Below, piece by piece: positions 30,872 through 42,519 of a stretch of 64,000 nucleotides of DNA. The notes under the pieces were generated by a model. That model saw nothing but the letters and a program-made list of their open reading frames with translations. It was not told where the DNA came from and searched no databases. Source of the DNA: Ariolimax columbianus (taxonomy: Eukaryota; Mollusca; Gastropoda; Stylommatophora; Arionidae); NCBI GenBank assembly GCA_036924085.1, contig JAVGWX010000014.1:42502556-42566555 (forward strand), given 5' to 3'. How positions within the stretch are numbered: the first letter of the stretch is position 1; each line of letters begins with the position of its first letter. Both the position numbers and the translations under genes were made by a program.

Positions 30872-31662
30872 TGCTAGTTGAATGTTGTCCACCTTTACTG
30901 TGTAGATGTTGACTGTTGGCCACCTTTACTGTGTAGATGTTGACTGTTGGCCACCTTTACTGTGTAGATGTTGAATGTTGTCCACCTTTACTGTGTAGAT
31001 GTTGACTGTTGGCCACCTTTACTGTGTAGATGTTGAATGGTGGCCACCTTTACTGTGTAGATGTTGAATGTTGGCCACCTTTACTGTGTAGATGTTGAAT
31101 GTTGGCCACCTTTACTTTGTAGATGTTGAATGTTGGCCACCTTTACTGTGTAGATGTTGACTGTTGGCCAACTTTACTGTGTAGATGTTGAATGTTGTCC
31201 ACCTTTACTGTGTAGATGTTGAATGTTGGCCAACTTTACTGTGTAGATGTTGAATGTTGGCCAACTTTACTGTGTAGATGTTGAATGTTGTCCACCTTTA
31301 CTGTGTCGATGTTGAATGTTGGCCACCTTTACTGTGTAGATGTTGAATGTTGGCCACCTTTACTGTGTAGATGTTGAATGTTGTCCAACTTTACTGTGTA
31401 GATGTTGAATGTTGTCCACCTTTACTGTGTCGATGTTGAATGTTGGCCACCTTTACTGTGTAGATGTTGAATGTTAGCCAACTTTACTGTGTAGATGTTG
31501 AATGTTGTCCACCTTTACTGTGTCGATGTTGAACGTTGGCCACCTTTACTGTGTAGATGTTGAATGTTGGCCACCTTTACTGTGTAGATGTTGAATGTTG
31601 ACCACCTTTACTGTGTAGATGTTGAATGTTGGCCACCTTTACTGTGTAGATGTTGAACAGTA
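30872..31662 (+). repeat. 31-bp minisatellite, about 25 units
   Basis: tgttgaatgttggccacctt plus tactgtgtaga repeats at 31 bp. Variants include gtcc for ggcc, caac for cacc, and gtcga for gtaga. Groups of variants recur (for example gtcc then gtcga), suggesting multi-unit duplications. Confidence 0.95.
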
Positions 31663-32040
31663 CCTGTGAGAGTGGAGTCCCTGACGACAGTCCTGGTTAA
31701 ATTAGTCTTTGCTCTGGTATCCAGGATCTAAAGCAGAGTGTACTTGTTTTTTTTCATCAGAGCAGCTGATTTCCAGCACTTCAGCAATAGGTTGATTCCT
31801 CGCTGCTTCAATAAATGCAACCTGTCCCCAAATCGACCCATTTATACGCATCCTCGATGTCTAGAGCAGCTAAGACAGTTTCTTGCCAGGATTAAAAGAC
31901 ATGATATACATTATATGCAAATGCCCCAGCATTATCATAGGTCTCCTTCGTTGGTCTGTAACGGCCAATGGCACCAAGTAGAATGTGTTCATGTTCTCGA
32001 TATGACATTATTACACTGGCGACTATCTTGACGAGCATAT
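31663..32040. other. Nothing recognised
   Basis: A 97-residue plus-strand frame (31738-32031) has no known motif. Confidence 0.35.
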
Positions 32041-32049
32041 TGCCATAGA

Positions 32050-32168
32050 CGTTTTGTAGAGTCACTTTTCTATAGCAATTGAGGAGCATGGAATTCTTGC
32101 TAGGTTTAGAGAGTGACTATTATATAGCTACTGATGAGCATGGAATCCTTGCTAGGCTTAGAGAGTGA
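32050..32168. repeat. About 57-bp tandem duplication
   Basis: gaggagcatggaattcttgc / gatgagcatggaatccttgc, each followed by taggtttagagagtga or taggcttagagagtga. Confidence 0.88.
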
Positions 32169-32463
32169 ATGCAGATACGAGGATCAGAGAAAGCACGTGT
32201 GCCATCATCAATTTTTTCCAGGAAACGCTCTATGGAGATACCAATAGCTTCATGCAAGCCACTGTTTTTGTTAGATATATTCAAGTTGATATCTGCAAGC
32301 GTATGAAGAAATATGGACATCCAAACATGGAAATAACTACTACATAAGAATTTAGGGCATCTCTCGTAAAAAAAATTCACATAAGCAACATAAATTGTTG
32401 CTTCTTATAGTCGTAGACCTGTTTCTTGGCATCTAACATATAAAACTGTATCTGCCTAAGTAA

Positions 32464-32545
32464 ACAAGGCGGGATTCGAACCCGGTGCGTAGGGATTGTG
32501 AAACTAAGCGAGTTTCACCCCTAGGCCACGCTGACTCCGATTATG
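32464..32545 (-). mobile_element. tRNA-like SINE head (SINE E)
   Basis: On the minus strand, A box TGGCCTAGGGG (about 32517-32527) and B box GGGTTCGAATCCC (32470-32482) in tRNA-like spacing. The acceptor stem does not pair. Could also be a tRNA pseudogene. Confidence 0.6.
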
Positions 32546-32884
32546 TGAGAGATAAAATAAATTCCCTGACAGGTCAAGACGAACTACTTCTGTGAGTAGT
32601 GAAACGTTGAAAACTTACAGAGTTTTAGACCTGCAACGAGATATGACTCAAAAGTAAAATATTGCAGGAAACAGCCGAAGAGAAAGGAAGCGGCAGAGGC
32701 CCAAAAAAAAGTAATGTGTTGATAACATCAAAGAATGGACAACACATGTTCGCAAGGCTGATAACTTTGGATGACTTTGTGGGTTGATGTTCTCACCATG
32801 GTATCACTACCACCTTAAGGTCAATAAGCCAAATGAGGAAACCTCAGATGTTTTAAGTATAAATAGCATAGTACAACAGAGAGG

Positions 32885-33115
32885 TGATCTAGAAGAGGAC
32901 GGGGAGGGTGAGAAAGAAGAGGAAGAAGAAGAAAAAGAACAAGAACAAGAAGAAAAATAAGAAGAAGAACAGGAAGAAGTAAACGAAGAAGACGGTGAGG
33001 AGGAAGAAGAAGAAGAAGAAGAAGAAGAAGCAGAAAAAGAAAATAGAAGGAAAAAAAGAAAAAGAAAAAGAAGAAGAAGCAGAAGAAGAACAAGATGAAG
33101 CAGAAGAAGAAGAAT
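32885..33115. repeat. (GAA)n purine tract
   Basis: Purine strand with perfect gaa runs at 33003-33030. Confidence 0.93.
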
Positions 33116-33239
33116 GGTGCAGAGAGTCTTTTTGCCGACGGCTGGTGTTATTTACCAAGATCAATTTACATTTTCATGGCGACGTTTGAGATACAACTTG
33201 TGAAAACTATAATATCAACATTAGTCCATCAAAGTACCG

Positions 33240-33900
33240 CAAGGTTTAACATAACAGCAGACCCTCTAGATTTACGTCCAAACATTTATAGCAGATCAGC
33301 GGGTCCCAAGAGTTCAAATATCTGGGAGTATAATCTCAGAAGATGGAAGGTCTGATTGAGAAACAAAAACACACTGTTTGAGAGCCTCTGCTGTAACTTA
33401 TCAAATGTTGCTAATTCGTAAGCGCACAGTCACAAGTTTGAGGACCCGTAAGTACCAACTGATATTAAGTGAATTTCGTCAAATCTGTGCTACCAGTGTC
33501 AGACTTAGGCCTTGTCAAAGCTTAAGAAAAGAAAATGTGGATGCATTAAATGGAATGTATAAGAAAGATCAAAGTTGTAAATATGAGATATAGAAAAAAG
33601 AGATGAGGACATTAGAGACATTGTAGGAACTATACCATATGGTGAATACATTTCTAGGCAGAAAATGCGATTGTTCGGTCACCTCACGAAAACGCGACCC
33701 GATCAACTGCATGCTTATAACACAAGACGTTTTCGATACAAGGTACGAAGGAGAAAACGTTGAAGATGGATAAATGAGATCTGATAAATCATTCAATGAA
33801 ATAGGTTTACACCGACCGAAAGAAGATATGTGGCTTAAGACAGATGGCTGAAGTCCCTCACCTAGTTCACTGACACAAGTGGACAGTTAACTGAACTGGC
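33240..33900 (+). pseudogene. LINE reverse transcriptase C-terminal fragment
   Basis: At 33308, QEFKYLGV is the F-K-Y-L-G motif after RT. A frameshift then gives IISEDGRSD. At 33785-33845, SFNEIGLHRPKEDMWLKTDG resembles the region near the end of LINE ORF2. Between them are many stops. Heavily decayed. Confidence 0.6.
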
Positions 33901-34256
33901 ATCATTGTATCTCTGGAGTGGACCCAAACTTTTGGAAAGATGTGTAGGTGTACTCTCCTGATCCTACTCGGATATGTAACGATGAACAAACGATAATAAT
34001 TGAATCGATGGTAGACACTATGTATGCATCAGGGAACTTATTTAGCTCGGAATAAGGCGATTGTTTCTTTTCTTCTGTATCTTAAGAGGCGAATAAAGAG
34101 AGTTTTCCGTGGGGTTGGTAAGGTGAGCATGTACAAAACAGTGTTATGAAAGCGCCCTGTAAATGATTGAAATCAGACCTCGATTAGATTTATTAGAATA
34201 AGCCAAATCCAATATTGTCTCTATGCTTGAATACATGAAGAGACTGGGTTTTTATT

Positions 34257-34770
34257 ATCCTCTTCTTCGTTCGCTGTCAGACAATGAATTTAATTTGTTC
34301 AAAGAAAACAGCGGTCATCCTGAGGCTGTCGACACTGCCATATAGCTTGTATAGTTTTGGCACTATGGATGGCTAAACATGCTTTCTCTGGTCCTAGTAT
34401 GTTAGATATTTTTGCAACAAATGTTCAGAGGTCATTTTCCCAGTACCACAGGTACACTCGTTAGCAGCATTTCTCTTCAATTTATTGAACAGATGGTACC
34501 TCAGTCTGTTGTGGCATGTGCCAAGTCTGAATACCACCACTTGCTCTCTTGTATTCAACGGATAATAAGCATTATCTCTTGTGTAGCCAGTATGCTCCGT
34601 TTCCCATTGGTCCATATATCTGACCTTAATAAAACTGTTCTTGGAAGGTCCCACTAGAATCCCACCTTATGTCGCCAGCGTGTCTCCTTGTTTACTTGAA
34701 TGTTTCCGCAGGATCGGATCCCATTATGGCTTTTCTCGGTTTAGACTGCTGACATAGTTGGCATTTAGTT
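34257..34770 (-). pseudogene. LINE RNase H / C-terminal domain, lineage 1, diverged copy
   Basis: Minus-strand pieces QWETEHTGYTRDNAYYPLN, REQVVVFRLGTCHNRLRYHL and ECTCGTGKMTSEHLLQK match the copy at 6448-7161. Upstream, CQLCQQSKPRKA matches the LCQQSAPKR before the RNase H His. The 3' terminus again lies at a ttcttcg junction (34261-34268). The SHCNIQG catalytic block is lost. Confidence 0.8.
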
Positions 34771-35189
34771 ATATCCTGTTTTCTATGCTCAACCACGTGT
34801 ACTGCCTTGTCATCATCACCCATCAACATACCATTCATATTGTGTTATTCCAGAAGGTTTATGCAAATCTTCAGTTGGTCTGGGTCTTATGTTGCTCTGC
34901 ATTCGCATATCTAATCATCTCTTTAAGTTCTTCCTCCAACTTAATACACCAGTTTGAGATTTATTTAGTGACTGCTATGTTGCAAAGGACAAGCGGTGTC
35001 GATGCGCACGTTCCTTCTGCAAGTTTGATGGAGGTGGACTGTGTCAGTTCATTTCATATTTCGGTGCGGCGTTTTCCGAGACTAGTTTGTAGGGAGAAGT
35101 GTTGACTGTGGGAAACTTCGTCTAGACTTCAGTCTTGTGCTTTCTAACTGGTGTCCAATCATATTTAATTTAAAGCGACTATGAATGTT

Positions 35190-35400
35190 GACACTACAGT
35201 CACCCATCCACAAATTGCAGAACTGTGAAGTCAAATTTAGAACGAGTGAGAGGAGTGCATGAGAGGAAATAAGAGTTTGTATAATCAGCAGACTACTTGA
35301 ACATTTAAGAAACAGCCCTTTTGCCCTTTGTTGTTGGAGTCTAAGCACCTATAGGTCTGCCATGTGTGTGGTGACCTAGATTCTTACAACAACAGTTTCT
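35190..35400 (+). pseudogene. Jockey-like LINE 3' end remnant
   Basis: aatttagaacgagtgagagg, gtgcatgagaggaaataaga, and cacctataggtctgcc followed by gtgacctagattctta line up with the end of the jockey copy at 50600-50770. Coding part destroyed. Confidence 0.55.
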
Positions 35401-35559
35401 AGTATTATCTTACAATAACTCAGCCGAAACGTGCCGTGAGCTGTAGAATCCTGTAACATACATGGGTTTATCCAACTCCATCATGCGACTATCTCCAGAA
35501 GTCTTGGGGTCCATTTTGTCGATGGACTCAAGTAGATCACAAAGTGAGGATGACAATGA

Positions 35560-35930
35560 GACTCAAGCATTCATCGGGCCAATGCAATGGAAAACAGACA
35601 ACCCTGGCTACATTTTTTTTTTAAACTGTGCCTACCATCAAACTCACCAGGCGAGACCAGGTGATCATTCTCTGGCTACGCACAGGTCACAACAGACGTA
35701 GATGTTATCTGTACAATAAGTTCAATATTGGCACTACATACCTTTGTGCCTCCGGCACAGCCTCCATGAAGGCAGAACATATTTTGCAGTCCTATCCACT
35801 GTATATCGACAAAAGAAGTAGCATTTGACAACAACCAGTGTCCTTCCACGAGAAGATGTACGGAAGTGTACAGAGCCTGGAGTCGACTGCTCCTTTCGTT
35901 AGAGTCATTGATGTGGCGGTCTGAAGAAGA
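35560..35930 (+). pseudogene. LINE C-terminal domain, lineage 2, copy 2
   Basis: LTRRDQVIILWLRTGHNRRR, CYLYNKFNIGTTYLCASGTA and MKAEHILQSYPLYIDKRSS correspond to the minus-strand lineage 2 copy at 7580-7960, in a continuous frame from 35628 to 35828. The first Cys motif is altered (CASG for CACG). Confidence 0.78.
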
Positions 35931-36165
35931 AATCTGATCTAGTTAGTTAATTCTGCTCGAGATGAGTTGATATGCGGTTGAGCAAGACTCGAGCTCCAAT
36001 TTTTCAAGGGATCGACAGAAGGGAGATTCACTTGGGGTTTTCGGAACGTTGACGATTGTCCTTGTGCTTGTTCACAAGGACAAAGTAGTGTATTTACTGC
36101 GGCAGAAGATCCCTATTTGAGAAAAAGAGATAAGTTAACATGTTTAGCAGTACAGGACCTGCGGC

Positions 36166-36440
36166 TTAGTAAAGCTCAGAGGAATACAATCTGTACATTA
36201 GGCTGATTCCTTTTCCGACCTCATATGTACTGTCATAGATACCAAGCATGTTGTTATTTGCAACCCGAGGTTTGCGTGTTTTGAATTGTTCATTGATGGC
36301 GGATGGGCAGTTAAACATACAACTGAAGTGCTCAGACCAGCAATGCAAAATATCGACTTGGTCATCAGTGCTGTGCCGTCAGCATTGAGAACAGGAGACA
36401 AATGACAAGATCTTGTAGATACACCTGAGTACAGCGCATG
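36166..36440 (-). pseudogene. RTE-like LINE fragment upstream of RT core
   Basis: Minus-strand frames SPVLNADGTALMTK and ILHCWSEHFSCMFNCPSAIN together follow the conserved RTE stretch L-x-x-A-D-G-x-x-L-x-T-D-K-x-x-I-L-x-R-W-x-E-H-F just before the RT domain. One frameshift joins the two parts. Confidence 0.75.
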
Positions 36441-36589
36441 TCACGGCATCAATACTGCACCATCATCAGTTTCTATAAACAACTAGATACAAGAGCAAGT
36501 TAGTAAGCCCACAGATAACTATTCAAATAAAAATGTCCTAAGATACGAACTGGAAGTTATTGCCGATCGCGAAGCGATGATGGCCACAA

Positions 36590-36875
36590 CATCAGACGGT
36601 TTTGTCATGAGATGTGCGCTGTATGAGGATTATAGTGAGGAAGATTATGCGCTGTCATCAATCGCACTCTTATCCCGAGTTACCTTGGATCAGTGGCAAG
36701 ACTATTGGTCGAGACGACGTGAGGTAACTCAGGATGCAGACACTCATGTCTTACCTCCTGTGAGACCAGGGATCGCATGAAACTTGCTGGATTCGATCAC
36801 CGACCGTTTCCGTTCATCACTCTGAGAGACGAGTGCCTTAACCTCTTACTATAACGAACTGGACAAACATTTATA
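36590..36875 (-). mobile_element. SINE C, copy 1
   Basis: On the minus strand a tRNA-like head gttatagtaagaggttaagg, cactcgtctctcagagtgat, and B-box-like gatcgaatccagc. The body has tcgaccaatagtcttgccac and ggtaactcgggataagag. Blocks are collinear with 62010-62255. The 67-residue frame here is a shadow of the SINE. Confidence 0.85.
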
Positions 36876-37369
36876 ATTACACTTACAATGCCCCTTACTT
36901 CAAAATAATAATTATATCAATATTGATACACATATCCTGTTGCTATATTAGTGCGCCCAAACTTCCGGCGTAGAAGTCTTTGGTCTTCTGTCTCAACCAC
37001 ATTTGCACATCACGTGCAACTTCTTAGTCATTCGTGAATCGTCTCCCACCACGGTGGGCTTATGCTGCGCGACACAGGAGAAAATTAGTTCGAATCATTC
37101 CCACCACCCGTCACCCAGATGCAGTAATTTGAAATCGTTCTTGAGAAAATTTATAGACACATTTGTTCCGTTTTAGACGACAAACACTTGAAACCGTACA
37201 CAGGAAGCATTGCCATATTAATAAACTTTTCAGAAAGCCTTATTTCCGCCCCTCTTCGCCCTACTGCAAAATAACCACACAAAAAAAACAACTGTTCTTT
37301 CATTTTACATTCTAGAACAAGGACACCATTTTTAATATAAGTTGTGACCGCTGATGCGACACCTAGCTT

Positions 37370-37710
37370 CTCTTACATACCAGGGAGAACAGACTAAAGT
37401 CTAGTAAGGCAAAACATGCTGATCGAATATGTTACTCAGGAACAGGAAGGAAATATACTTGCCAAAACTCCCACCTCATATCCAGACAAGTCACTCCAGA
37501 AACATACTTGTATGGCTGTACGGCTATCAAGGTGGGGGATCGACGATATCCCCGTTGTAGTTAGCACACCCTACTAGATTACACCGTCCCACCTTTATCA
37601 GCAGGCTCGGAATTTGAGAAAAGCTACAACAACATGCCACTGAACGCCATTTTCAGAGCACATTCAAGAGTGATCTTACTCATTTTGGACATACAACAAC
37701 AACAACAACA
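37370..37710 (-). mobile_element. Family D dispersed repeat copy (minus), with (TTG)n
   Basis: gactaaagtctagtaaggca, gtggggg-atcgacgatatcc, and at 37692 caacaacaacaacaac, which on the minus strand is the (GTT)n start of the family. Diverged. Confidence 0.65.
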
Positions 37711-37836
37711 GCGCCTGCTGCCTAAAATAATCACAACGCTGGATGTTGGTGCCTCCTAATGACACTTTTAGAAACAACCATCTACATTTTTCAGCTGTAC
37801 CGTTTCAATTTGTGACTTTCTTACTGAATTGTCTTC

Positions 37837-37844
<8 letters not shown>

Positions 37845-37916
<72 letters not shown>

Positions 37917-37922
37917 TACACA
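37845..37922. repeat. (TA)n microsatellite
   Basis: Long ta run with one g interruption. Confidence 0.97.
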
Positions 37923-38940
37923 AAGACCACAGCCAATTGGCACCCAAGGTGAACAGAACAGCGCCAATAACACCTTCTAAGCACACCTCAAACGACAACT
38001 AAAGAGAATTTTGTCATGGGTTAGCAAAGTCACCGTGTGAAAAAAACAAAAACAAACCCCATTGATATTGTAATCAGTCCCAACAATAGTTTGGATACAG
38101 GTTCCATGTATGTGGACAAGATACAGTCACGACGTATACTACCACTTTAGTGAAAAAATGATATTTCTGATGACATAAAGAACTTTACAATGAACCATTG
38201 TATAACAACATCCATCAGGTCACTGTACCATTCGATGAGATACACAGTAACCTTAAATCCACTCTGGCTTTTTCTCGGCTTACAGAGATGAGACAACGAG
38301 GGGATGAGCATTCAGCATTGAGGACTTTAACATGTCTGTCTTCAATATCCCAGAAAGGAAAGTCTCGTTCATTTTGCCTCGCCCTTCTTCGTTTGGCTCC
38401 CCTTGGGATCGGTGCTGATTGAATTAAACAATGAAAGAAAAGGCCCCAGGATTTTCTTGTTTCTCAGCAATCTCGACCAGTGTTTCGCCATATTTAATTT
38501 AGCCACGTCCCTGTTGATCATGCAGTATACGGTCCTGTAGAAGCCAAGATTCTGCGCTAGTTAGGTGTGGTTGTGAGTTTCTTTAAGCATCATTCTTCGT
38601 TCCATATAGACCTAAGCAATTGTTTGTTGAACGAATTTGCATGATCGCTATATTCAAGTGGCAGAGTTTCAAATCCATACTAATCGTACGTGCTTTTTAT
38701 TTCTCAATATGAGTTGTGTTTTATGTTTAAGAAGACTGCATTGTTCTTCGCATATACAGGGGCAAAAAGCTTTTTCCTTGGCATCCCTGGAATGTGAAAC
38801 AATATATTATGCGAAAGGGTAAATTATGGAAAGTATATTGATATCATCATTAAATTTGATCCTGATCAAGGTACGCGAACACAAGTTAAAATATGTGATA
38901 TCATGTGATATATGCTGGTAAAATCAGTTGGCGTTGCTTC
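37923..38940. other. Nothing recognised
   Basis: Frames up to 74 residues, no motif. A ctcgaccagtgtttcgccatatt-like phrase at about 38472 resembles 45960-45983, hinting at one more faint dispersed repeat. Confidence 0.35.
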
Positions 38941-38944
38941 AAGT

Positions 38945-39570
38945 GGCAGAGTGGGGATAGCCACCATGAGAGGCAGAGTGGGTAAGGTTACTAGAAGAGA
39001 AGGAGTAGGTAGGGTTAGGATCACTAGAAGAGGGTGAATGGGTAGGGTCAGGGCACTAGAAGAGGAAGAGTGGGTAGGGTCGGAGTCACTAGAAGAGAGA
39101 GAGAGAGTGGGTAGGGTCGGGATCACTAGAAGAAGGGGAGTGGAAAGGATCACTAGAAGAGGGAGAGTGGGTAGGGTCGGGATTACTAGAAGAAGGGGAG
39201 TGGAAAGGGTCACTAGAAGAGAGAGAGAGGGTAGGGTCGGGATCACTAGAAGAAGGGGAGTGGATAGGGTCACTAGAAGAGAGATAGTGGGTAGGGTCGG
39301 GATCACTAGAAGAAGGGGAGTGGATAGGGTCACTAGAAGAGGGAGAGAGAGGGTAGGGTCGGGATCACTAGAAGAAGGGGAGTGGATAGGGTCACTAGAA
39401 GAGGGAGAGTGGGTAGGGTCAGGGTCAGTAGAAGAAGGGGAGTGGATAGGGTCACTAGAAAAGGGAGAGTGGGTAGGGTCAGGGTCACTAGAAGAAGAAG
39501 AGTGAGTAGTGTCAAGGTCACTAGAATATGCAAAATGGGTAATGTCACTAGAAGACGAAGAGTGAGAAAT
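38945..39570. repeat. About 30/60-bp minisatellite (tcactagaagaag...)
   Basis: gggatcactagaagaagggg agtgga alternates with gggtcactagaagagggaga gtgggta, giving a 60-bp pair unit built from two diverged 30-bp halves. Long frames on both strands (299 and 155 residues) are array translations. Confidence 0.93.
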
Positions 39571-39816
39571 ACAAAAATCACACACAACGAAGGAAAGTGA
39601 CATGCATTGCATAAAATGAATGTGAATTTGATGCTCTAGTTTCATGGCAAGAATATTTTCAAGCATACTGGATGTGCGATCTTTTGACAGCACACAACAC
39701 TTCATTAAAGGAAGCATACAACGAACAAAATTATAGATGAACAATTTGTAAGTGTTTAAAATCAATAAGGTTCATAGCGAATGATTCCAATTGATTTGCA
39801 CTTACTGTATAGTCTT

Positions 39817-40472
39817 CATTGTCATGTGTTCTTTGTCATGTGTTTTTTGGCATGTGTTCTTTGTCATATGTTCTTTGTCATGTGGTCTTTATCATGTGTT
39901 ATTTTCTATGTGTTCTTTAACATGTGTTCTTTGTCATGTGTTCTTTGTCATGTGTTCTTTGTTATGTGTTCTTTGTCATGTGTTCTTTGCTATGTATTCT
40001 TTGTCATGTGTTGTTTGTCATATGTTGTTTGTCATGTGTTCTTTGCTATGTGTTCTTTGTTATGTGTTGTTTGTCATGTGTTCTTTGTCATGTGCTCTCT
40101 GGCATGTGTTCTTTGTCATGTGTTCTTTGTTATGGGGTCTTTATCATGTGTTCTTTTCTATGTGTTCTTTAACATGTGTTCTTTAACATGTGTTCTTTGT
40201 CATGTGTTCTTTGTCATGTGTTCTTTGTTATGTGTTCTTTGTCATGTGTTCTTTGCTATGTGTTCTTTGTCATGTGTTCTTTGTCATGTGTTCTTTGTCA
40301 TGTGTTCTTTGTCAAGTGTTCTTTGTTATGTGTTCTTTACTATGTGTTCTTTCTCATGTGTTTTTTGTCATGTGTTCTTTGCTATGTGTTCTTTGTCATG
40401 TGTTCTCTCTCGTGTGTTCTTTGTCATGTGTTGTTTGTCATGTTTTCTTTGTCATGTGTTCTTTGCCCTTCT
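39817..40472 (+). repeat. 14-bp minisatellite, about 46 units
   Basis: ctttgtcatgtgtt at strict 14-bp spacing. Variants are gctatg, gttatg and aacatg. A block including tggtctttatcatgtgttat is itself repeated about 260 bp later, a larger duplication. The Cys/Phe/Val-rich 237-residue frame is the array. Confidence 0.95.
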
Positions 40473-40554
40473 CGTTTTAATATTTTTCTGTTAGTGGCAA
40501 TGCGGCGTTCAGATCAAATAGAGTATCGGGGCAGGTCTAAGGAACTGGCATACT

Positions 40555-41010
40555 TAAATTAACTTAAATTAACGTTTTTATACTGGTTTAGAAGACTCTG
40601 TAGAGTCTGTAAACAACCAGTTTCATTTACATTTCCTTGCTCGAAAAGGTATGCGCGTCCAATATATTCTTCAATGGATTAACTGACCCTGCCTCCACTA
40701 CTTCCTGTGGCAATGCATTCCAAACATTCACCACTCTGACAACAATAAAAAATATTTCCTAATAACTAATCTGAATCTTTCTTTAGCTAATTTGTAGCTT
40801 TGCCCTCTTGTTCTTTGTAGGTGTTTGTATTTTGAAGAAAACAAAACATATTACATTCTAGTTTATCCGTTCCTTAGATTGTATTATAAACCTGTATTAA
40901 GTCACCTCGAATTCTTCTCTTTTCTAGACACTGTAGGCCGGTTTTTCTGAGTCTTGCCTCATAACTGTAATTCTGGAATCCCACTATCAGCTTTGTCGCT
41001 CTTTTTTTTT
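40555..41010 (-). pseudogene. CR1/L2-like LINE C-terminus and 3' UTR
   Basis: Minus strand: NYSYEARLRKTGLQCLEKRR, IRGDLIQVYN, then after frame changes VVRVVNVWNALPQEVVEAGS and VNPLKNILDAHTF ending at a stop near 40627. This is the hallmark tail of CR1/L2 LINEs (R-x-R-G-D-L-I-x-V-Y; V-V-N-x-W-N-x-L-P-x-E-V-V). The 3' UTR matches 2385-2437. Confidence 0.88.
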
Positions 41011-41079
41011 TATCCTTGTATACGTTAGGAGTCGGTTACTAGCATCCTGAATTATTACCTTATCTGCTTCTGATCCAAG

Positions 41080-41530
41080 ATTACTGGGACCATTATTAAA
41101 AAGTCATGGTTTGTCTCGCCAGACATAGGTTGCTCATCAATGACATATGTACAACGAAGTGTGAAACAAGGATTCGTACTGTCCGCATCACTGTTTAACA
41201 TTTCCATGCAACACATTTGAAATAGATAAGGGAAATACCAGGACTGGTTATCATTATAGTGTAAATAAACTATCCCAGATAAACGTATGATACATTTCTT
41301 CTAGTTGATAAATGAACAAGAATTTGAAGAACCTAGAAAATCTAGCAAAACAAAGGGAATTGTAGCATAACAAAGAGAACTGACACTATAATAATTTGCA
41401 AAGTAGACGTGTTATATTCGTCACAGATAACAATAAATAATCAAATACAAGAATAGAGAAAGATATTCTTTTTTCTTAGACATAGCGGGAGATGAGAAGT
41501 ATCAATACAGATGAGTCATATATTGACATT
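41080..41530 (+). pseudogene. LINE reverse transcriptase fragment with motif B
   Basis: SVKQGFVLSASLFNIS (41157-41205) is RT motif B (V-K-Q-G-C-V-L-S-x-x-L-F-N). After it, TYDTFLLVD near 41285 may be motif C with a lost codon. Strongly decayed; probably RTE-like. Confidence 0.65.
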
Positions 41531-41552
41531 CAAACGATAATACATTTTACAT

Positions 41553-42512
41553 GCAACAGAATGAATGGGTTGACAGGACCAGAGTGAGTGAGTTGACAGG
41601 ACCAGAGTGAATGAGTTGACAGAACCAGAGTGAATGATTTCAAAGGACCAGAGTGAATAGGTTGACATCAGCAGAGTAAATGGGTTGACAGCAGTAGAGT
41701 GAATGGGTTGACATGACAAGAGTGAGTGAGTTGACAGGACCAGAGTGAATGAGTTCAAAGGACCAGAGTGAACGAGTTCAAAGGACCAGAGTGAATAGGT
41801 TGACATCAGCAGAGTGAATGAGTTGACAGCAGCAGTAGGAATGAGTTGACAGCAACAGAGGAAACGGATTGACAACAGCAGTGTGAATTAGTTGACAGCA
41901 ACCGAGTGAATGAGTTGAATTCACTAAGTTGCTGTCGAGTGAATGAGTTGGCAGAACCAATGTGAATAAGGTGACATGACCAGAGTTAAGGAGCCGACAG
42001 CAGCAGAGTGAATGAACTGACAGGACCAGAGTGAATTTGTTAACAGGACCAGCGTAAATGAGTTGATAGCAGCAGAGTGAATGAGTTGACAGGACCAGAG
42101 GGAATGTATTGACAGCATCAACGTGAATGAGTTGACAGGACCAGAGTGAATGAGTTGACAGGACCAGAGGGAATGTATTGACAGCATCAAAGTGAATGAG
42201 TTGACAGGACCAGAGTGAATGAGTTGACAGGACCAGAGGGAATGTATTGACAGCATCAAAGTGAATGAGTTGACAGGACCAGAGCAAATGAGCTGTCAGC
42301 AGCAGAGTGAATGAGTTGACAGGACCAGAGGGAATGTATTGACAGCATCAAAGTGAATGAGTTGACAGGACCAGAGCAAATGATTTGACAACAGGAGAGT
42401 GAATGATTTGACATGATCAGAGTGAATGACATGACCAGAGTGAATGAGTTGACAGGGCCAGAGGGAATGAGCTGACAAGAGTGAATGACTTGACAGGATC
42501 AGAGTGAAGACG
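41553..42512 (-). repeat. 23-bp minisatellite, about 42 units
   Basis: gagttgacaggaccagagtg plus aat at 23-bp spacing, with a diverged left part (gacagcagcagagtg) and a right part where a three-unit block including gggaatgtattgacagcatc is repeated four times (period about 69). Confidence 0.95.
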
Positions 42513-42519
42513 TAAGCAG

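Noticed and set aside
30872..31662. CRISPR-like regular repeat array
   Set aside because: Units are directly tandem without distinct spacers, vary in sequence, and the context is eukaryotic; it is a minisatellite. The same applies to the 49-, 44-, 24- and 23-bp arrays.
36577..36780. 67-residue acidic open frame
   Set aside because: Lies wholly within SINE C; the other copy at 62010 does not preserve it.
37060..37115. tRNA-like or SINE head (agttcgaatcattcc)
   Set aside because: B-box-like phrase alone; no A box at suitable distance and no second copy.
38866..39765. 299-residue minus-strand frame
   Set aside because: Ser/Thr/Leu/Pro repeats follow the 30/60-bp array exactly; no independent domain.
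39781..40494. 237-residue Cys/Val/Phe-rich open frame
   Set aside because: Entirely translation of the 14-bp array; alternative frames are equally open.
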